Positions 25,860-35,479 are shown, counted from the stretch's first letter. The stretch: DNA of 64,000 nt from Pilimelia columellifera (GCF_039532605.1 NZ_BAAARY010000002.1:186001-250000); one strand, 5' to 3'. Numbers and translations: made by a program. Notes: a model not told the origin generated them from the letters alone.

Positions 25860-28076
25860 ATGACCGACGAGCCGGTCGACGTGGACCACCGCGCCGACGC
25901 CGACTCCAGCGCCGACGGTGTCCTCGCCCGCGAGATGGCAGTCGAGCAGCGCCATCTCGACCGGGTGTACGCGCGGCTGGCCACGCTACGCATCGAGGCG
26001 GCCGCGGCCGAACGTGCCGGTTACGGGATCGCCCGGGTCGGCAACTTCGGCGCCCTGGTCGAGCGGGACGCGATGGTCTTCCACGCCGCCCAGCGCCGGC
26101 ACACGTTGGACGCCGAACACGAGGGGCTGGTCTTCGGCCGGCTCGACCGGCTCGACAAGCAGGTCCACTACGTGGGCCGGCTGGGGGTCCGCAGCGAGAC
26201 GTCCGAGCTGTTGGTGATCGACTGGCGGGCGCCGGCGGCGGCGGCTTTCTACCAGGCGACGCCGGCGGACCCGCAGGGCGTCGTCCGGCGCCGGATGATC
26301 CAGTCGAGCGGAGAGACCGTCACCGGCATCGCCGACGACCTGCTCGACGCGACCAACGCCCCCGACGGCATGGACCTGGTCGGGGACGGGGCGCTGCTGG
26401 CGTCGCTGTCACGGACCACCACCCGCGGGATGCGCGACATCGTCGCCACGATCCAACGCGAGCAGGACGAGGCGATCCGCTCCCCCGCGTCCGGGGTGAC
26501 GATCGTGGCCGGCGGCCCCGGCACGGGCAAGACGGCCGTGGCGCTGCACCGCGCCGCGTACCTGCTGTACTCGGACCGGAACCGGTTCGCCGGCAGCGGC
26601 GTGCTCGTGGTGGGCCCGTCGCCGGTGTTCGTGGAGTACATCAGCGCCGTCCTGCCCTCGCTCGGCGAGGACGCGGCGACGCTGCGTTCCCTGGGCGGGC
26701 TCATGGCGAGCGTCCGGCCGACCCGTCGGGTGGACCCGGTCGCGCTGTCGTCGGTGAAGGGCTCGCTACGGATGCGGACGGTCCTGGATCGCGCGGCCCG
26801 TGGATCGGTGCCGGGGGCGCCACGTGAGTTGCGCCTGCTGTACCGGGGCGGGCTGCTCCGCCTGGACCACGACGAGCTGGAGAAGGCCAGGCGCGCCGCC
26901 CTACCCAAGGGCGCCCGCCGCAACGAGGTCCGCAGGGTCGGCTTCGACAACATCTTCGCCGCGCTCTGGCGCCAGGCGCCGGCGGCTCTGGGCGGCCGGC
27001 TGCCCAAACGGGCGGTCTTCGAGGAGGAGCTGTCCGAGCACGCCACGTTCCGGGACTTCCTACGCGCCTGGTGGCCGCGGTTGACGCCGCTGCGGGTGCT
27101 GAGTTGGCTCTCCGACGTTGAGCGGGTCCGCCGGTGCGGGCGGGGCGTCCTCAGCGACGCCGAGACAAAGGCGCTCGCCGGCTCGTTCGCCGAATTGCTG
27201 GAAGTCGGCCCGACGGTGGCCGACGTGGCGCTGTTGGACGAGCTGGACGCCATGCTGGGCCAGCCCCGCCGGCCCAGGAAGGTCAAGCGGGACGCGTTCC
27301 AGATCGCTCCGGGCGTGAGCGAGGTCTCGACGTTCGCGGACCGTCAGCGAGCGGCCCGGGAGGCCTCCCGGCAGCGGCCGGACGACTACCGCGACTACGC
27401 GCACATCGTGGTGGACGAGGCGCAGGACGTCAGTCCGATGCAGTGGCGGATGCTGGGGCGGCGCGGCAAACACGCTTCGTGGACGATCGTCGGTGACCCG
27501 GCGCAGAGCGCCTGGACCGGCGACCAGGCCGAGGTCGACCAGGCCCGGGAGGCCGCGCTGGGCGCCAAGCGCCGCAACGCGTACACGTTGTCGACGAACT
27601 ACCGGAACTCGGCGGAGATCTTCGCGGTGGCCGCCGGGGTGATCCGGCGGGTGGCCCCGGAGCTGCCGCTGCCGGTGGCGGTGCGCTCGACCGGCGTGGC
27701 GCCGCGTCACGTCGTGGTCGCGGCCGGGGAGTTGGCGGCGGTCGTCGCGGCCGAGGCAAGGGCGTTGCTCGGCGAGGTGGACGGCACGGTCGGGGTGATC
27801 ACGGCGGTGGAGCGTCGGGACGAGGTCGCCGGGTGGGTGGCCGGGTTGTCCGCCGAGCGGTTGCAGACGGTGACCAGCCTTGAAGCCAAGGGCATGGAGT
27901 ACGACGCGACTCTGTTGGTGGAGCCGGCGCAGATTCTCGGCGAGGCGTCGTCGGGGGCTCGCACCCTGTACGTGGCGCTGTCCCGGGCCACCCAACGGTT
28001 GACGACGGTGAGCGTGGACGCCTCGTGGCTGCCAGAGGATCAGGTCAGCTTGCAACACATGCGCAATTCACTATAG
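25860..28076 (+). CDS. helR: HelD/HelR-like RNA polymerase recycling ATPase (UvrD-type fold)
   Basis: 738 residues, ATG at 25860. HelD-type proteins enter the RNA polymerase channels and free stalled enzyme; actinobacterial HelR also displaces rifamycins. An N-terminal coiled-coil arm (EQRHLDRVYARLATLRIEAAAAERAGYG) precedes LVIDWRAPAAAAFYQA, a HelD hallmark. Walker A is GGPGTGKT (residues 218-225), Walker B VVDEAQDVSPMQWRML, and late helicase motifs TNYRNSAEIF and LYVALSRATQRL are present. The rifampin-associated inverted repeat known upstream of some helR genes was not recognised here. Confidence 0.87.
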   Translation: MTDEPVDVDHRADADSSADGVLAREMAVEQRHLDRVYARLATLRIEAAAAERAGYGIARVGNFGALVERDAMVFHAAQRRHTLDAEHEGLVFGRLDRLDKQVHYVGRLGVRSETSELLVIDWRAPAAAAFYQATPADPQGVVRRRMIQSSGETVTGIADDLLDATNAPDGMDLVGDGALLASLSRTTTRGMRDIVATIQREQDEAIRSPASGVTIVAGGPGTGKTAVALHRAAYLLYSDRNRFAGSGVLVVGPSPVFVEYISAVLPSLGEDAATLRSLGGLMASVRPTRRVDPVALSSVKGSLRMRTVLDRAARGSVPGAPRELRLLYRGGLLRLDHDELEKARRAALPKGARRNEVRRVGFDNIFAALWRQAPAALGGRLPKRAVFEEELSEHATFRDFLRAWWPRLTPLRVLSWLSDVERVRRCGRGVLSDAETKALAGSFAELLEVGPTVADVALLDELDAMLGQPRRPRKVKRDAFQIAPGVSEVSTFADRQRAAREASRQRPDDYRDYAHIVVDEAQDVSPMQWRMLGRRGKHASWTIVGDPAQSAWTGDQAEVDQAREAALGAKRRNAYTLSTNYRNSAEIFAVAAGVIRRVAPELPLPVAVRSTGVAPRHVVVAAGELAAVVAAEARALLGEVDGTVGVITAVERRDEVAGWVAGLSAERLQTVTSLEAKGMEYDATLLVEPAQILGEASSGARTLYVALSRATQRLTTVSVDASWLPEDQVSLQHMRNSL

Positions 28077-28106
28077 ATTACATCGGCGACGGCCGGTGGA
28101 GGGCAA

Positions 28107-29030
28107 ATGGGAGCAGGTCACGACCACGGCGCGGACATCCTCCGCGCCGGCAGGAAGCATATCGGCCGGCTGACCGCGGCGGTCATCATCATGGCGACGC
28201 TCACCATCGCCGAGGCGGTGATCGGCTACCAGACCGGGTCCATCGCGCTGCTGTCCGAAGCCGGCCACATGCTCACCGACGTGCTCGGCATGTGTATGGC
28301 CCTGGCGGCGCTCATGGCCGTCCACAGCTCTCGGCCCACTCGTCCCGACCCCCAGCGCACCTTCGGCCTGTACCGGCTGGAGGTCCTCGCTGCCCTGGCC
28401 AACGCGGTCCTGTTGTCCGGGGTGGCGGTCTGGGTTCTCTACACGGCGATCGGGCGGCTGTTCGACCCGCCGGAGATCGAGGCGGGGCCGGTCATCGCGG
28501 TCGCAGCGGCCGCGGTGGTGGCGAACATCGTGGCGTTCCTGCTGCTGCGCTCTGGCGCCAAGGAGAACCTCAACATGCGCGGCGCGTCGCTCGAGGTGCT
28601 CAGCGACCTGTTCGGCGCCGGCGGCGTGCTGCTGGCCGGCCTCATCATCCACTACACAGGATGGGCCTATGCCGACCCGCTGGCGGCGATCGCCGTCGGA
28701 GTGTTCATCCTGCCGCGCACCTACAAACTCGCCCGCGCCGCAGTGCGCATCCTCATCCAACACGCCCCGCACCACATCGACGTGGTGGATGTCGAGCGGG
28801 CGCTCGCGGAGGTCGCTGGCGTGGCGGACGTCCACGACCTGCACGTCTGGACCCTGGCCTCCGGGATGGAGGTGGCCTCAGCCCACCTCAAGCTCGACTG
28901 GCACGCCGACGTGGCCACCGTGCTGCACGACGCCAAGCGGACGTTGCACGAGAAGTTCCACGTCGAGCACGCGACGTTGCAGGTGGAGCCGCCACGGTCA
29001 CACCCGATCTGCGAGCCGGTGAGCTGGTAG
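28107..29030 (+). CDS. Cation diffusion facilitator (CzcD/ZitB-like metal exporter)
   Basis: 307 residues, ATG at 28107 behind GGAGGG. Six membrane helices followed by a ferredoxin-like cytoplasmic domain (HHIDVVDVERALAEVAGVADVHDLHVW). The first metal-site half is SEAGHMLTDVLG in helix 2. In helix 5 the second half reads LEVLSDLFGAGG, with Glu where Zn-type transporters often have His, so metal preference is uncertain. Histidines at the N-terminus (GAGHDHG) could sense or collect metal. It starts 30 bp after the HelR-like gene. Confidence 0.88.
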   Translation: MGAGHDHGADILRAGRKHIGRLTAAVIIMATLTIAEAVIGYQTGSIALLSEAGHMLTDVLGMCMALAALMAVHSSRPTRPDPQRTFGLYRLEVLAALANAVLLSGVAVWVLYTAIGRLFDPPEIEAGPVIAVAAAAVVANIVAFLLLRSGAKENLNMRGASLEVLSDLFGAGGVLLAGLIIHYTGWAYADPLAAIAVGVFILPRTYKLARAAVRILIQHAPHHIDVVDVERALAEVAGVADVHDLHVWTLASGMEVASAHLKLDWHADVATVLHDAKRTLHEKFHVEHATLQVEPPRSHPICEPVSW

Positions 29031-29062
29031 CGCTCCCGGTGGGCGCCGTCGCGGGCGGTCGC

Positions 29063-29395
29063 TCAGGCGAGCGCCGGGGCGGGGGCGCCGAAGAGGCCGT
29101 GTAGGCCGGTCACCCACAGCTGCCGGTGGACGACCGTCGACGGCTCGGTGACCTTCAGCTTCGCGCCGCCGATGCCGGCCGCCTGGAACCCGGCGACCAG
29201 GACGCTGATGCCGACCGAGTCGATGAACGACACCAGGCGCATGTTGAGCCGGATCTCCTGGGGGCGCTCGGCGACCAGGACCCGGTTGATGACGTCGCGG
29301 ACATCTGGGGCTGTTTCCATGTCGATCTCCCCGACCGGCGCGATCTCGACGACGCCTTCGGTGGGGCGGTCTTCCCTGATGGTGAGGTTGGTCAC
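29063..29395 (-). CDS. STAS domain anti-anti-sigma factor
   Basis: 110 residues from the GTG at 29395, with AGGAGGA upstream. A single STAS domain (VVEIAPVGEIDMETAPDVRDVI) with the phosphorylatable serine in VSFIDSVGISVLV. Such proteins release sigma factors by binding anti-sigma kinases when unphosphorylated. The cognate kinase and sigma factor are not adjacent. It converges with the CDF gene. Confidence 0.88.
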   Translation of the reverse strand: MTNLTIREDRPTEGVVEIAPVGEIDMETAPDVRDVINRVLVAERPQEIRLNMRLVSFIDSVGISVLVAGFQAAGIGGAKLKVTEPSTVVHRQLWVTGLHGLFGAPAPALA

Positions 29396-29588
29396 GGGGT
29401 CCTCCTGTGCCGGGTCATGTCGGACTGGTCGGCGGCTCCGGCGAACGAGTCGCCGAAGCCGCCGTTTCCGGCCCCACCCTCCGGGGGGCAGCGATACCCG
29501 GCCCCGCATGCCGGCAAACCGCCCCTTGCTGTGCTGGCGATGTGACGGCGGTCTCAGCGGCGCGGTTCCCGGCGGCGGCGGATTTTCT

Positions 29589-30530
29589 TCAGCGGTTAGC
29601 GGTGGCGCGGGCTCTGATGGCGTCCCGGCGCTCGGTGAACCGGGTGGCGTGGCCGTCGAGCTGGTCGAGGAAGGCGCCCAGCTCGTCGCGGGCGACGGCG
29701 CCGTCGCCGGTGAGGCCGGCGGTCTCCAGGACCCGCAGCTTACGCAGGACCGGGGCGAGGACCTCGTCGTGGTGGATCCGCAGGTCGTAGATGCCGGCCA
29801 TGGCGATCTGCACCGACTTGCGCTGGAAGTTCTCGATGCCGTGTCCGGGCATCTGGAAGTTGCTCACCACGTTGGTGATGGCCCGCATGGTCTGGTTGGG
29901 GGCAAGCGTCATGGCCGCCTCAAGCAGGTTGCGGTAGAAGACCATGTGCAGGTTCTCGTCCTGGGCGATCTTGGCCAGGAGCTGGTCGCAGATGGGATCG
30001 TCGCTGATCCGACCGGTGTTGCGGTGGGCGACCCGGGTGGCCAGCTCCTGGAACGACACGTACGCGATGGAGTCGAGCATCGACATCGTGTGGTCGCTGA
30101 TGAAGCCCGACTCCATGTGCGTCATCCTGGCCCGCTCCAGCGCGATCGGGTCGACCGCCCGGGTGACCAGCAGGTAGTCCCGGATGGCCATGCCGTGGCG
30201 GCCCTCCTCCGCGGTCCACCGGTGCACCCACTCACCCCAGGCGCCGTCGCGACCGAAGATCGCGGCGATCTCGTGGTGGTAGCTGGGGAGGTTGTCCTCG
30301 GTGAGCAGATTGACGATGAGCGAGGTGCGCGCCACCTCGCTGAGCTTCGACTGGCCGGGCTCCCACGCCTGGCCGTCGAGCGGTCCGTCGAAGTCCGAGC
30401 CCTGGCTCCAGGGGACGAACTCGTGCGGGAACCACTCTTTCGCGATCGCCAGGTGCCGGTTGAGGTTCGTCTCGACGACGGACTCCAACTCGTGGAGCAG
30501 TGCGGTCGCAGTCGGTTCGTGAGAGGTCAC
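29589..30530 (-). CDS. Acyl-ACP desaturase (fatty acid desaturase type 2)
   Basis: 313 residues from the GTG at 30530, after GGGAGGGA. It is a soluble di-iron desaturase placing a double bond in acyl-ACP. Iron ligands are visible in LLTEDNLPSYHHEI, WTAEEGRHG (ExxH) and AQDENLHMVFY (ExxH), with the last two at the spacing seen in DesA1/DesA2. NFQMPGHGIENFQRKS is a mycobacterial DesA-like motif. A tandem TetR-like operator lies 110-140 bp upstream, indicating repression tied to lipid state. Confidence 0.9.
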   Translation of the reverse strand: MTSHEPTATALLHELESVVETNLNRHLAIAKEWFPHEFVPWSQGSDFDGPLDGQAWEPGQSKLSEVARTSLIVNLLTEDNLPSYHHEIAAIFGRDGAWGEWVHRWTAEEGRHGMAIRDYLLVTRAVDPIALERARMTHMESGFISDHTMSMLDSIAYVSFQELATRVAHRNTGRISDDPICDQLLAKIAQDENLHMVFYRNLLEAAMTLAPNQTMRAITNVVSNFQMPGHGIENFQRKSVQIAMAGIYDLRIHHDEVLAPVLRKLRVLETAGLTGDGAVARDELGAFLDQLDGHATRFTERRDAIRARATANR

Positions 30531-30640
30531 GGTCCCTCCCGGGGCGCCGAGGTCCGTCCCCTCCACCGGGGCGCCGGACCGCGCCGGGCGAAGGTCGCCG
30601 GCACAGCCGATGAGCGCCGGCGGGGCCGGACAGAGAAACT

Positions 30641-30667
30641 TACGGTGTCGTAACCTACGATACCGTA
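30641..30667. promoter_or_regulatory. Tandem 12-bp palindromic operators (TACGGTNTCGTA type)
   Basis: TACGGTGTCGTA at 30641-30652 and TACGATACCGTA at 30656-30667 (the reverse complement is TACGGTATCGTA) are spaced 15 bp centre to centre. A second reading, ACCTACG/CGTAGGT, overlaps the pair. They lie in the divergent region between the desaturase and pilB and resemble TetR-family sites; the regulator is not in the window. Confidence 0.65.
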
Positions 30668-30812
30668 GGTCCGCGTCCGCGCTTCCCTCTCCGGCAGGTC
30701 GTCCGTTCTGTACGATCAAGTCGCTTAGGTAACTCTCCCGGGTACCGAAGGCCAGTTGTACGGCGACGCGCCAGTACGCCGCTTTACGGCGACTGCGACG
30801 GCGAGGGGGGCC

Positions 30813-32483
30813 ATGAATCCGACCTTCTACCCCCTGCTGGACGCGCTACGCCGGATGGGCGTGGACCCGGTCTCGATCGACCAGGCGGTCAAGGAGACCG
30901 AGCGTAGCGGCCGCACCATCCGTGACGTGCTCATCAACGACCACATCGTCACCGAGAGCGAGCTGACCAAGGCCGCCGCGGACGGCTTCGGTTACGCCCA
31001 CGCCGACCTGGCCGACTACCCCCTCGACGACGAGGCGCTGGCGAAGGTACCGCTCTCGCTCATCCTCCGGCACCGGGTGGTCGGGCTGTCGATGACCGCC
31101 ACCGAGCTGATCCTGGGCATCACCGACCCCGCCGACGTCATGGCGATCGACGATGTGCGCGCGGCCACCGGGATGGTCGTCCGGCCGGTCGTGGTGGCCC
31201 GCAGCGAGGTCCGCAAGATCATCGAGCGGTTACAGCGGGAGGGCTCTGACTTCGCCGAGTCCACCGCCGGGGAGATCGAGCGCTCGGTCGCCGAGGCCGA
31301 GGAGCTGGAACAGACCAGCGAGGACGCGCCGGTCGTCCGGTACGTCAGCTCGCTGATCGAACAGGCGATCCAGAACCGGGCCTCGGACCTGCACCTGGAG
31401 CCGACCGAGAACGAGATGCGGGTGCGGTACCGGATCGACGGGGTGCTCCACGAGCTGGACTCGGTGCCTCGGGGCGTACAGGCGTCGCTGCTGTCCCGAA
31501 TCAAGATCATGTCGAACATCGACATCACTGAGCGGCGGATCCCGCAGAACGGTCGGGTCACCGTGCGGGTCGGCCGGCGCGCGGTCGACCTGCGGGTGGC
31601 GACCCTGCCCACGGTCTGGGGCGAGAAGATCGTCATGCGGGTGCTCGACACCGGCGGCGTCGAGCTGGACATCAACAAGCTCGGCTTCACCGAGCACAAC
31701 TTCGACCTGTACGGCGGCGCGTTCTCCAAGCCGCACGGCATGGTGCTGGTCACCGGCCCGACCGGCTCCGGCAAGTCCACCACCCTGTACGCGACGCTCA
31801 GCGCGATCAGCGAGCCGACCATCAACATCATCACGGTGGAGGACCCGGTCGAGTACCGGCTGCCGGGCATCAACCAGGTCCAGGTCAACCAGAAGGCCGG
31901 GCTGACGTTCGCCGCGGTGCTGCCGGCGATCCTGCGCTCGGACCCCGACGTCGTGCTCATCGGCGAGATCCGGGACAAGGACACCGCGCAGATCGCCGTC
32001 GAGGCGGCGCTCACCGGCCACCTCGTTCTGTCGACCCTGCACACCAACGACGCCCCCGGCGCGATCACCCGGTTGACCGAGATGGGCATCGAGCCCTTCC
32101 TGGTCGGCTCGTCCATCGACTGCGTGCTCGCCCAGCGGCTGGCCCGCAAACTGTGCGACTGGTGCAAGGTCGAGTACGCGCCGACAGCCGAGGAGCTGGG
32201 CAACGTCAACTGGCCCGTGGAGCTGCTGGGGATGCCGGAGCGGCTGTGGCGCCCGGGCGGCTGCCGGTCCTGCTCGGCCACCGGGTACCGGGGACGGGCC
32301 GCGCTGCACGAGGTGATGCGGGTGAGTCAGGAGATCGAGGCGCTGGCCGTCGCCCGGGCCCCGTCCAGCGAGATCCAGAAGGTCGCCATCGGCCAGGGCC
32401 TGCGCACCCTCCGCGTGGACGGATACACCAAATGTCTGGATGGCAAGACCTCAATCCAGGAAGTCCTGCGGGTCTCTGTCTGA
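30813..32483 (+). CDS. pilB: Type IV pilus assembly ATPase PilB (GspE family)
   Basis: 556 residues from the ATG at 30813, preferred over an upstream GTG-like extension because MNPTFYPLLDALRRMG begins the folded N-domain. PilB powers pilin polymerisation. An MshEN-like N-domain (RTIRDVLINDHIVTESELTKAAADGFG) leads to the ATPase with Walker A GPTGSGKST (315-323), the Asp box VEDPVEYRLPGI, Walker B RSDPDVVLIGEIRD and the His box. The zinc-binding cysteines CDWC and CRSC flank the C-terminal insert, as in GspE/PilB but not PilT. First gene of the pil operon. Confidence 0.94.
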   Translation: MNPTFYPLLDALRRMGVDPVSIDQAVKETERSGRTIRDVLINDHIVTESELTKAAADGFGYAHADLADYPLDDEALAKVPLSLILRHRVVGLSMTATELILGITDPADVMAIDDVRAATGMVVRPVVVARSEVRKIIERLQREGSDFAESTAGEIERSVAEAEELEQTSEDAPVVRYVSSLIEQAIQNRASDLHLEPTENEMRVRYRIDGVLHELDSVPRGVQASLLSRIKIMSNIDITERRIPQNGRVTVRVGRRAVDLRVATLPTVWGEKIVMRVLDTGGVELDINKLGFTEHNFDLYGGAFSKPHGMVLVTGPTGSGKSTTLYATLSAISEPTINIITVEDPVEYRLPGINQVQVNQKAGLTFAAVLPAILRSDPDVVLIGEIRDKDTAQIAVEAALTGHLVLSTLHTNDAPGAITRLTEMGIEPFLVGSSIDCVLAQRLARKLCDWCKVEYAPTAEELGNVNWPVELLGMPERLWRPGGCRSCSATGYRGRAALHEVMRVSQEIEALAVARAPSSEIQKVAIGQGLRTLRVDGYTKCLDGKTSIQEVLRVSV

Positions 32484-32594
32484 ATGGCCGACCACCTGGC
32501 CCCGAAATCGGCCGAACCGGGCGGCTAAGGTCCCCGCCCGCGGCGCCGAAGCTTCAGTCGAGCTGACTGTGGCACGGGAGGGGATCGGGGCGGC

Positions 32595-33713
32595 ATGGGC
32601 AATCACTTGGTGGGCTACGCCGCGCCGCCGGCCGCCGTCGCCGGCGACCGGGCATACCTCAACCGGATGCTCGGCGACATGGTCGCCGCCGGGGCCTCGG
32701 ACCTGCACCTCACCGCGGCGGCCCCGCCGACCGTCCGGGTGCACGGCTCGCTCGGCAGGCTCGCCGGCTACGACCAGCTCAGCCCCGGCGACACCACCAT
32801 GCTGGTGCGCGCCGCGTGCGACCCCGAACAGCTCGCTAAGTTCGAGCGTGATCACGAGCTGGACTTCGCCTACAGCGTCGAGGGCGTCTCCCGGTTCCGG
32901 GTCAACGCCTACGTGCAGCGCGGCTCCTACGGCGCCGTGTTCCGCGCCATCCCCGCCGAGATCCGTCCACTGGAGGACCTGGGCGTGCCGGCCGGGGTGG
33001 CGTCCTTCGCCCAGCTCCAGCGCGGGCTGGTGCTGGTCACCGGGGCCACCGGCTCCGGCAAGTCGACCACGCTGGCGTCGCTGCTGGACCTGGCCAACCG
33101 CAACCGGGCCGGGCACATCGTCACCATCGAGGACCCGATCGAGTTCCTGCACCCGCACAAGCGGTCCCTGGTCAACCAACGTGAGGTGGGCAGCGACACC
33201 GCCTCGTTCAGCGCGGCCCTGCGGCACGCGCTGCGCCAGGACCCCGACATCATCCTCGTCGGCGAGCTGCGCGACCCGGAGACCACCGCGACGGCGTTGA
33301 CCGCCGCAGAGACCGGCCACCTCGTCATGGCGACGCTGCACACCCAGAGCGCCGTCCAGACCATCGACCGGATTCTTGACATGTACCCGCCGCACCAGCA
33401 GGGCCAGGTGCGCTCGCAGCTGTCGGCGACGTTGCAGGGCGTGGTCAGCCAGGCGCTGTGCAAGCGGGCCGACGGCAGGGGCCGGGTCCTCATCGCCGAG
33501 GTGATGACGGCGACGTCGGCGATCCGCAGCCTCATCCGCGAGGGCAAGACCATGCAGATCCCCACCTTCATGCAGGCCGGCACCGGCGACGGGATGGTCT
33601 CGTTCGACCAGAGCCTGGCAGAGCGGGTCGCCCACCAGGTCATCAACTACCAGGACGCCATCGCCCTGGCCCACTCCCCCGACGATTTCAAGCGACTCAC
33701 TGGACGGGCGTGA
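32595..33713 (+). CDS. pilT: Twitching motility ATPase PilT
   Basis: 372 residues, ATG at 32595. PilT disassembles the pilus during retraction. Walker A is GATGSGKST (150-158), followed by TIEDPIEFLHPHK, DPDIILVGELRDPET and the His box GHLVMATLHTQSA. The PilT-defining C-terminal AIRSLIREGKTMQI is close to the classical AIRNLIRE signature. No zinc cysteines, as expected. A retraction motor alongside PilB implies dynamic pili rather than only a secretion pseudopilus. Confidence 0.94.
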   Translation: MGNHLVGYAAPPAAVAGDRAYLNRMLGDMVAAGASDLHLTAAAPPTVRVHGSLGRLAGYDQLSPGDTTMLVRAACDPEQLAKFERDHELDFAYSVEGVSRFRVNAYVQRGSYGAVFRAIPAEIRPLEDLGVPAGVASFAQLQRGLVLVTGATGSGKSTTLASLLDLANRNRAGHIVTIEDPIEFLHPHKRSLVNQREVGSDTASFSAALRHALRQDPDIILVGELRDPETTATALTAAETGHLVMATLHTQSAVQTIDRILDMYPPHQQGQVRSQLSATLQGVVSQALCKRADGRGRVLIAEVMTATSAIRSLIREGKTMQIPTFMQAGTGDGMVSFDQSLAERVAHQVINYQDAIALAHSPDDFKRLTGRA

Positions 33714-33717
33714 TCGT

Positions 33718-34950
33718 ATGACGGCGACCAAGAGCAAGACGTACGAGTACCAGGCGGTCGACACCAAGGGGAACCGCGCCAAGGGCCGGGTGGAGGCCCT
33801 CAACCAGGCCGCTGCCGTGCAGATCCTGCGCCAGCGGGGCGACATGCCGCTGGTGGTCGAGGAGGCCGGCAAGGGCCTGCGCCGGGACATCACGGTTCCG
33901 GGCTTCGGCCCCAAAGTCACCCTCAAGGACCTGACGGTCCTGTCCCGACAGTTCGCCACCCTGGTGTCCTCGGGGATGTCGCTGCTGCGGGCGCTCGGGG
34001 TGCTCGCCGAACAGACCAGCAACGCGGTGCTCAAGGAGGCCGTGACCGAGGTCCGGTCCGACGTCGAGGCCGGTATCGGGCTGTCGGACGCGCTGGGCCG
34101 CCAGAGCGAGGTGTTCCCGATGCTGATGGTGGCGCTGGTGCGGGCCGGGGAGGCCGGCGGCTTCATCGACCAGGCTCTCGAACAGGTCGCGGTGACGTTC
34201 GAGAAGGACTCCGCGCTCCGCAGCAAGATCAAGAGCGCGTTGACCTACCCGGCCATCGTGATGGCCTTCAGCGTCATCCTCATCGCCGCCGTGCTGATCT
34301 TCATCGTTCCGATCTTCGAGGACATGTTCGCCCAGCTCGGCGGGGAGCTACCGCTGGTCACCCAGCTGATCGTCTCGGCCAGCCACGCGATCGCCTGGGT
34401 AGGGCCGGTGCTGCTGGCCCTCAGCGTCGGCGGCGTCCTGCTGTTCCAGCGGGAACTCAAACGCAACCCTGCCACCAGGTTGGCGTTCGACCGGTTCAAG
34501 CTGCGCCTGCCGGTGTTCGGTCCGCTGCTGCGCAAGCTGGCGATGAGCCGGTTCTCCCGCAACCTGGGCACGCTGCTCAACGTCGGCGTGCCGATGCTCA
34601 ACGCCCTCAGCGTGGTCGGCGCGACCACCGGCAACGCCGTGGTCACCGAGGCCATGAAGGGCCTGCAGGACGCGGTCCGGGAGGGCCGTCCGATGTCGGC
34701 GCAGATGGCCGAGCAGGAGCTGTTCCCGGCCATGGTCACGCAGATGGTCGAGGTCGGCGAGGAGACCGGCGAAATCAGTCAGATGCTCGGGAAGATCGCC
34801 GACTTCTACGACCGGGAGGTCGACACGGCTACTGAGCAGCTGACGTCGTCCCTGGAGCCGATCATGGTCGTCGTGATGGGCGCCCTGGTCGGCGGAATGA
34901 TCATCTGCCTCTACCTCCCGATGTTCACGATCTACGAGAACATCCAGTAA
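33718..34950 (+). CDS. pilC: Type IV pilus inner-membrane platform protein PilC
   Basis: 410 residues, ATG at 33718, 4 bp after the pilT stop. The two GspF domains each start with a similar motif: LTVLSRQFATLVSSGMSLLRAL near residue 78 and MSRFSRNLGTLLNVGVPMLNAL near 280. Three membrane helices are evident (AIVMAFSVILIAAVLIFIV, one near 220-240, and the final MVVVMGALVGGMIICLYLP). It couples the cytoplasmic ATPases to the growing pilus. Confidence 0.94.
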   Translation: MTATKSKTYEYQAVDTKGNRAKGRVEALNQAAAVQILRQRGDMPLVVEEAGKGLRRDITVPGFGPKVTLKDLTVLSRQFATLVSSGMSLLRALGVLAEQTSNAVLKEAVTEVRSDVEAGIGLSDALGRQSEVFPMLMVALVRAGEAGGFIDQALEQVAVTFEKDSALRSKIKSALTYPAIVMAFSVILIAAVLIFIVPIFEDMFAQLGGELPLVTQLIVSASHAIAWVGPVLLALSVGGVLLFQRELKRNPATRLAFDRFKLRLPVFGPLLRKLAMSRFSRNLGTLLNVGVPMLNALSVVGATTGNAVVTEAMKGLQDAVREGRPMSAQMAEQELFPAMVTQMVEVGEETGEISQMLGKIADFYDREVDTATEQLTSSLEPIMVVVMGALVGGMIICLYLPMFTIYENIQ

Positions 34951-35026
34951 GACAAAAGGGACGCACCCCACCTAAGCCCCCCCGGACTCCGGGACGCACC
35001 ACACCATCCACCGAGGAGGAACCACC

Positions 35027-35440
35027 ATGCAGCACCTACTCCGAGACCTGCGCGCCCGGCGTGACGGCGGGGACAACGGCTTCACGCTCATCGAACTGCT
35101 CGTGGTCGTCGTGATCATCGGCGTTCTGGTGGCCATCGCCATCCCGACGTACAGCAACTACCGCAAGGGCGCGGCCGACAAGGCGGCCCAGTCCGACCTG
35201 CGGGCCGGCATCGCCGCGGTCGAGGCCGAGTACACCAAGAACCCGATCGCCGGCTACCCCGCCACCCAGGCGGCGTTCGACGCGGTCGCCAAGAAGTCCG
35301 ACGGCACAACGCTCAAGTACGCCGGCGGCGGCGCCTCGTTCACGCTCTGCGCGGTGAACTCCGGCGGCGAGAACTACTTCACCTACGAGAGCGCCTCGGG
35401 CGGCTCGCCGGCCAAGGCCGCCGGCACCGCCTGCCCGTAA
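35027..35440 (+). CDS. pilA: Type IV major pilin-like protein
   Basis: 137 residues, ATG at 35027 after GAGGAGGA. A short basic leader ends at G18; cleavage before F19 gives FTLIELLVVVVIIGVLVAIAIP, a textbook N-methylated pilin helix with Glu at mature position 5. The globular part has a C-terminal cysteine pair (TLCAVNSGG and the final ACP) that could form the D-loop disulfide. The leader peptidase gene follows directly. Being the only pilin here, it is probably the main subunit. Confidence 0.94.
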   Translation: MQHLLRDLRARRDGGDNGFTLIELLVVVVIIGVLVAIAIPTYSNYRKGAADKAAQSDLRAGIAAVEAEYTKNPIAGYPATQAAFDAVAKKSDGTTLKYAGGGASFTLCAVNSGGENYFTYESASGGSPAKAAGTACP

Positions 35441-35479
35441 CCACCTGACAGCGCGCCACCCGGAGAGGAGGTGACCACC

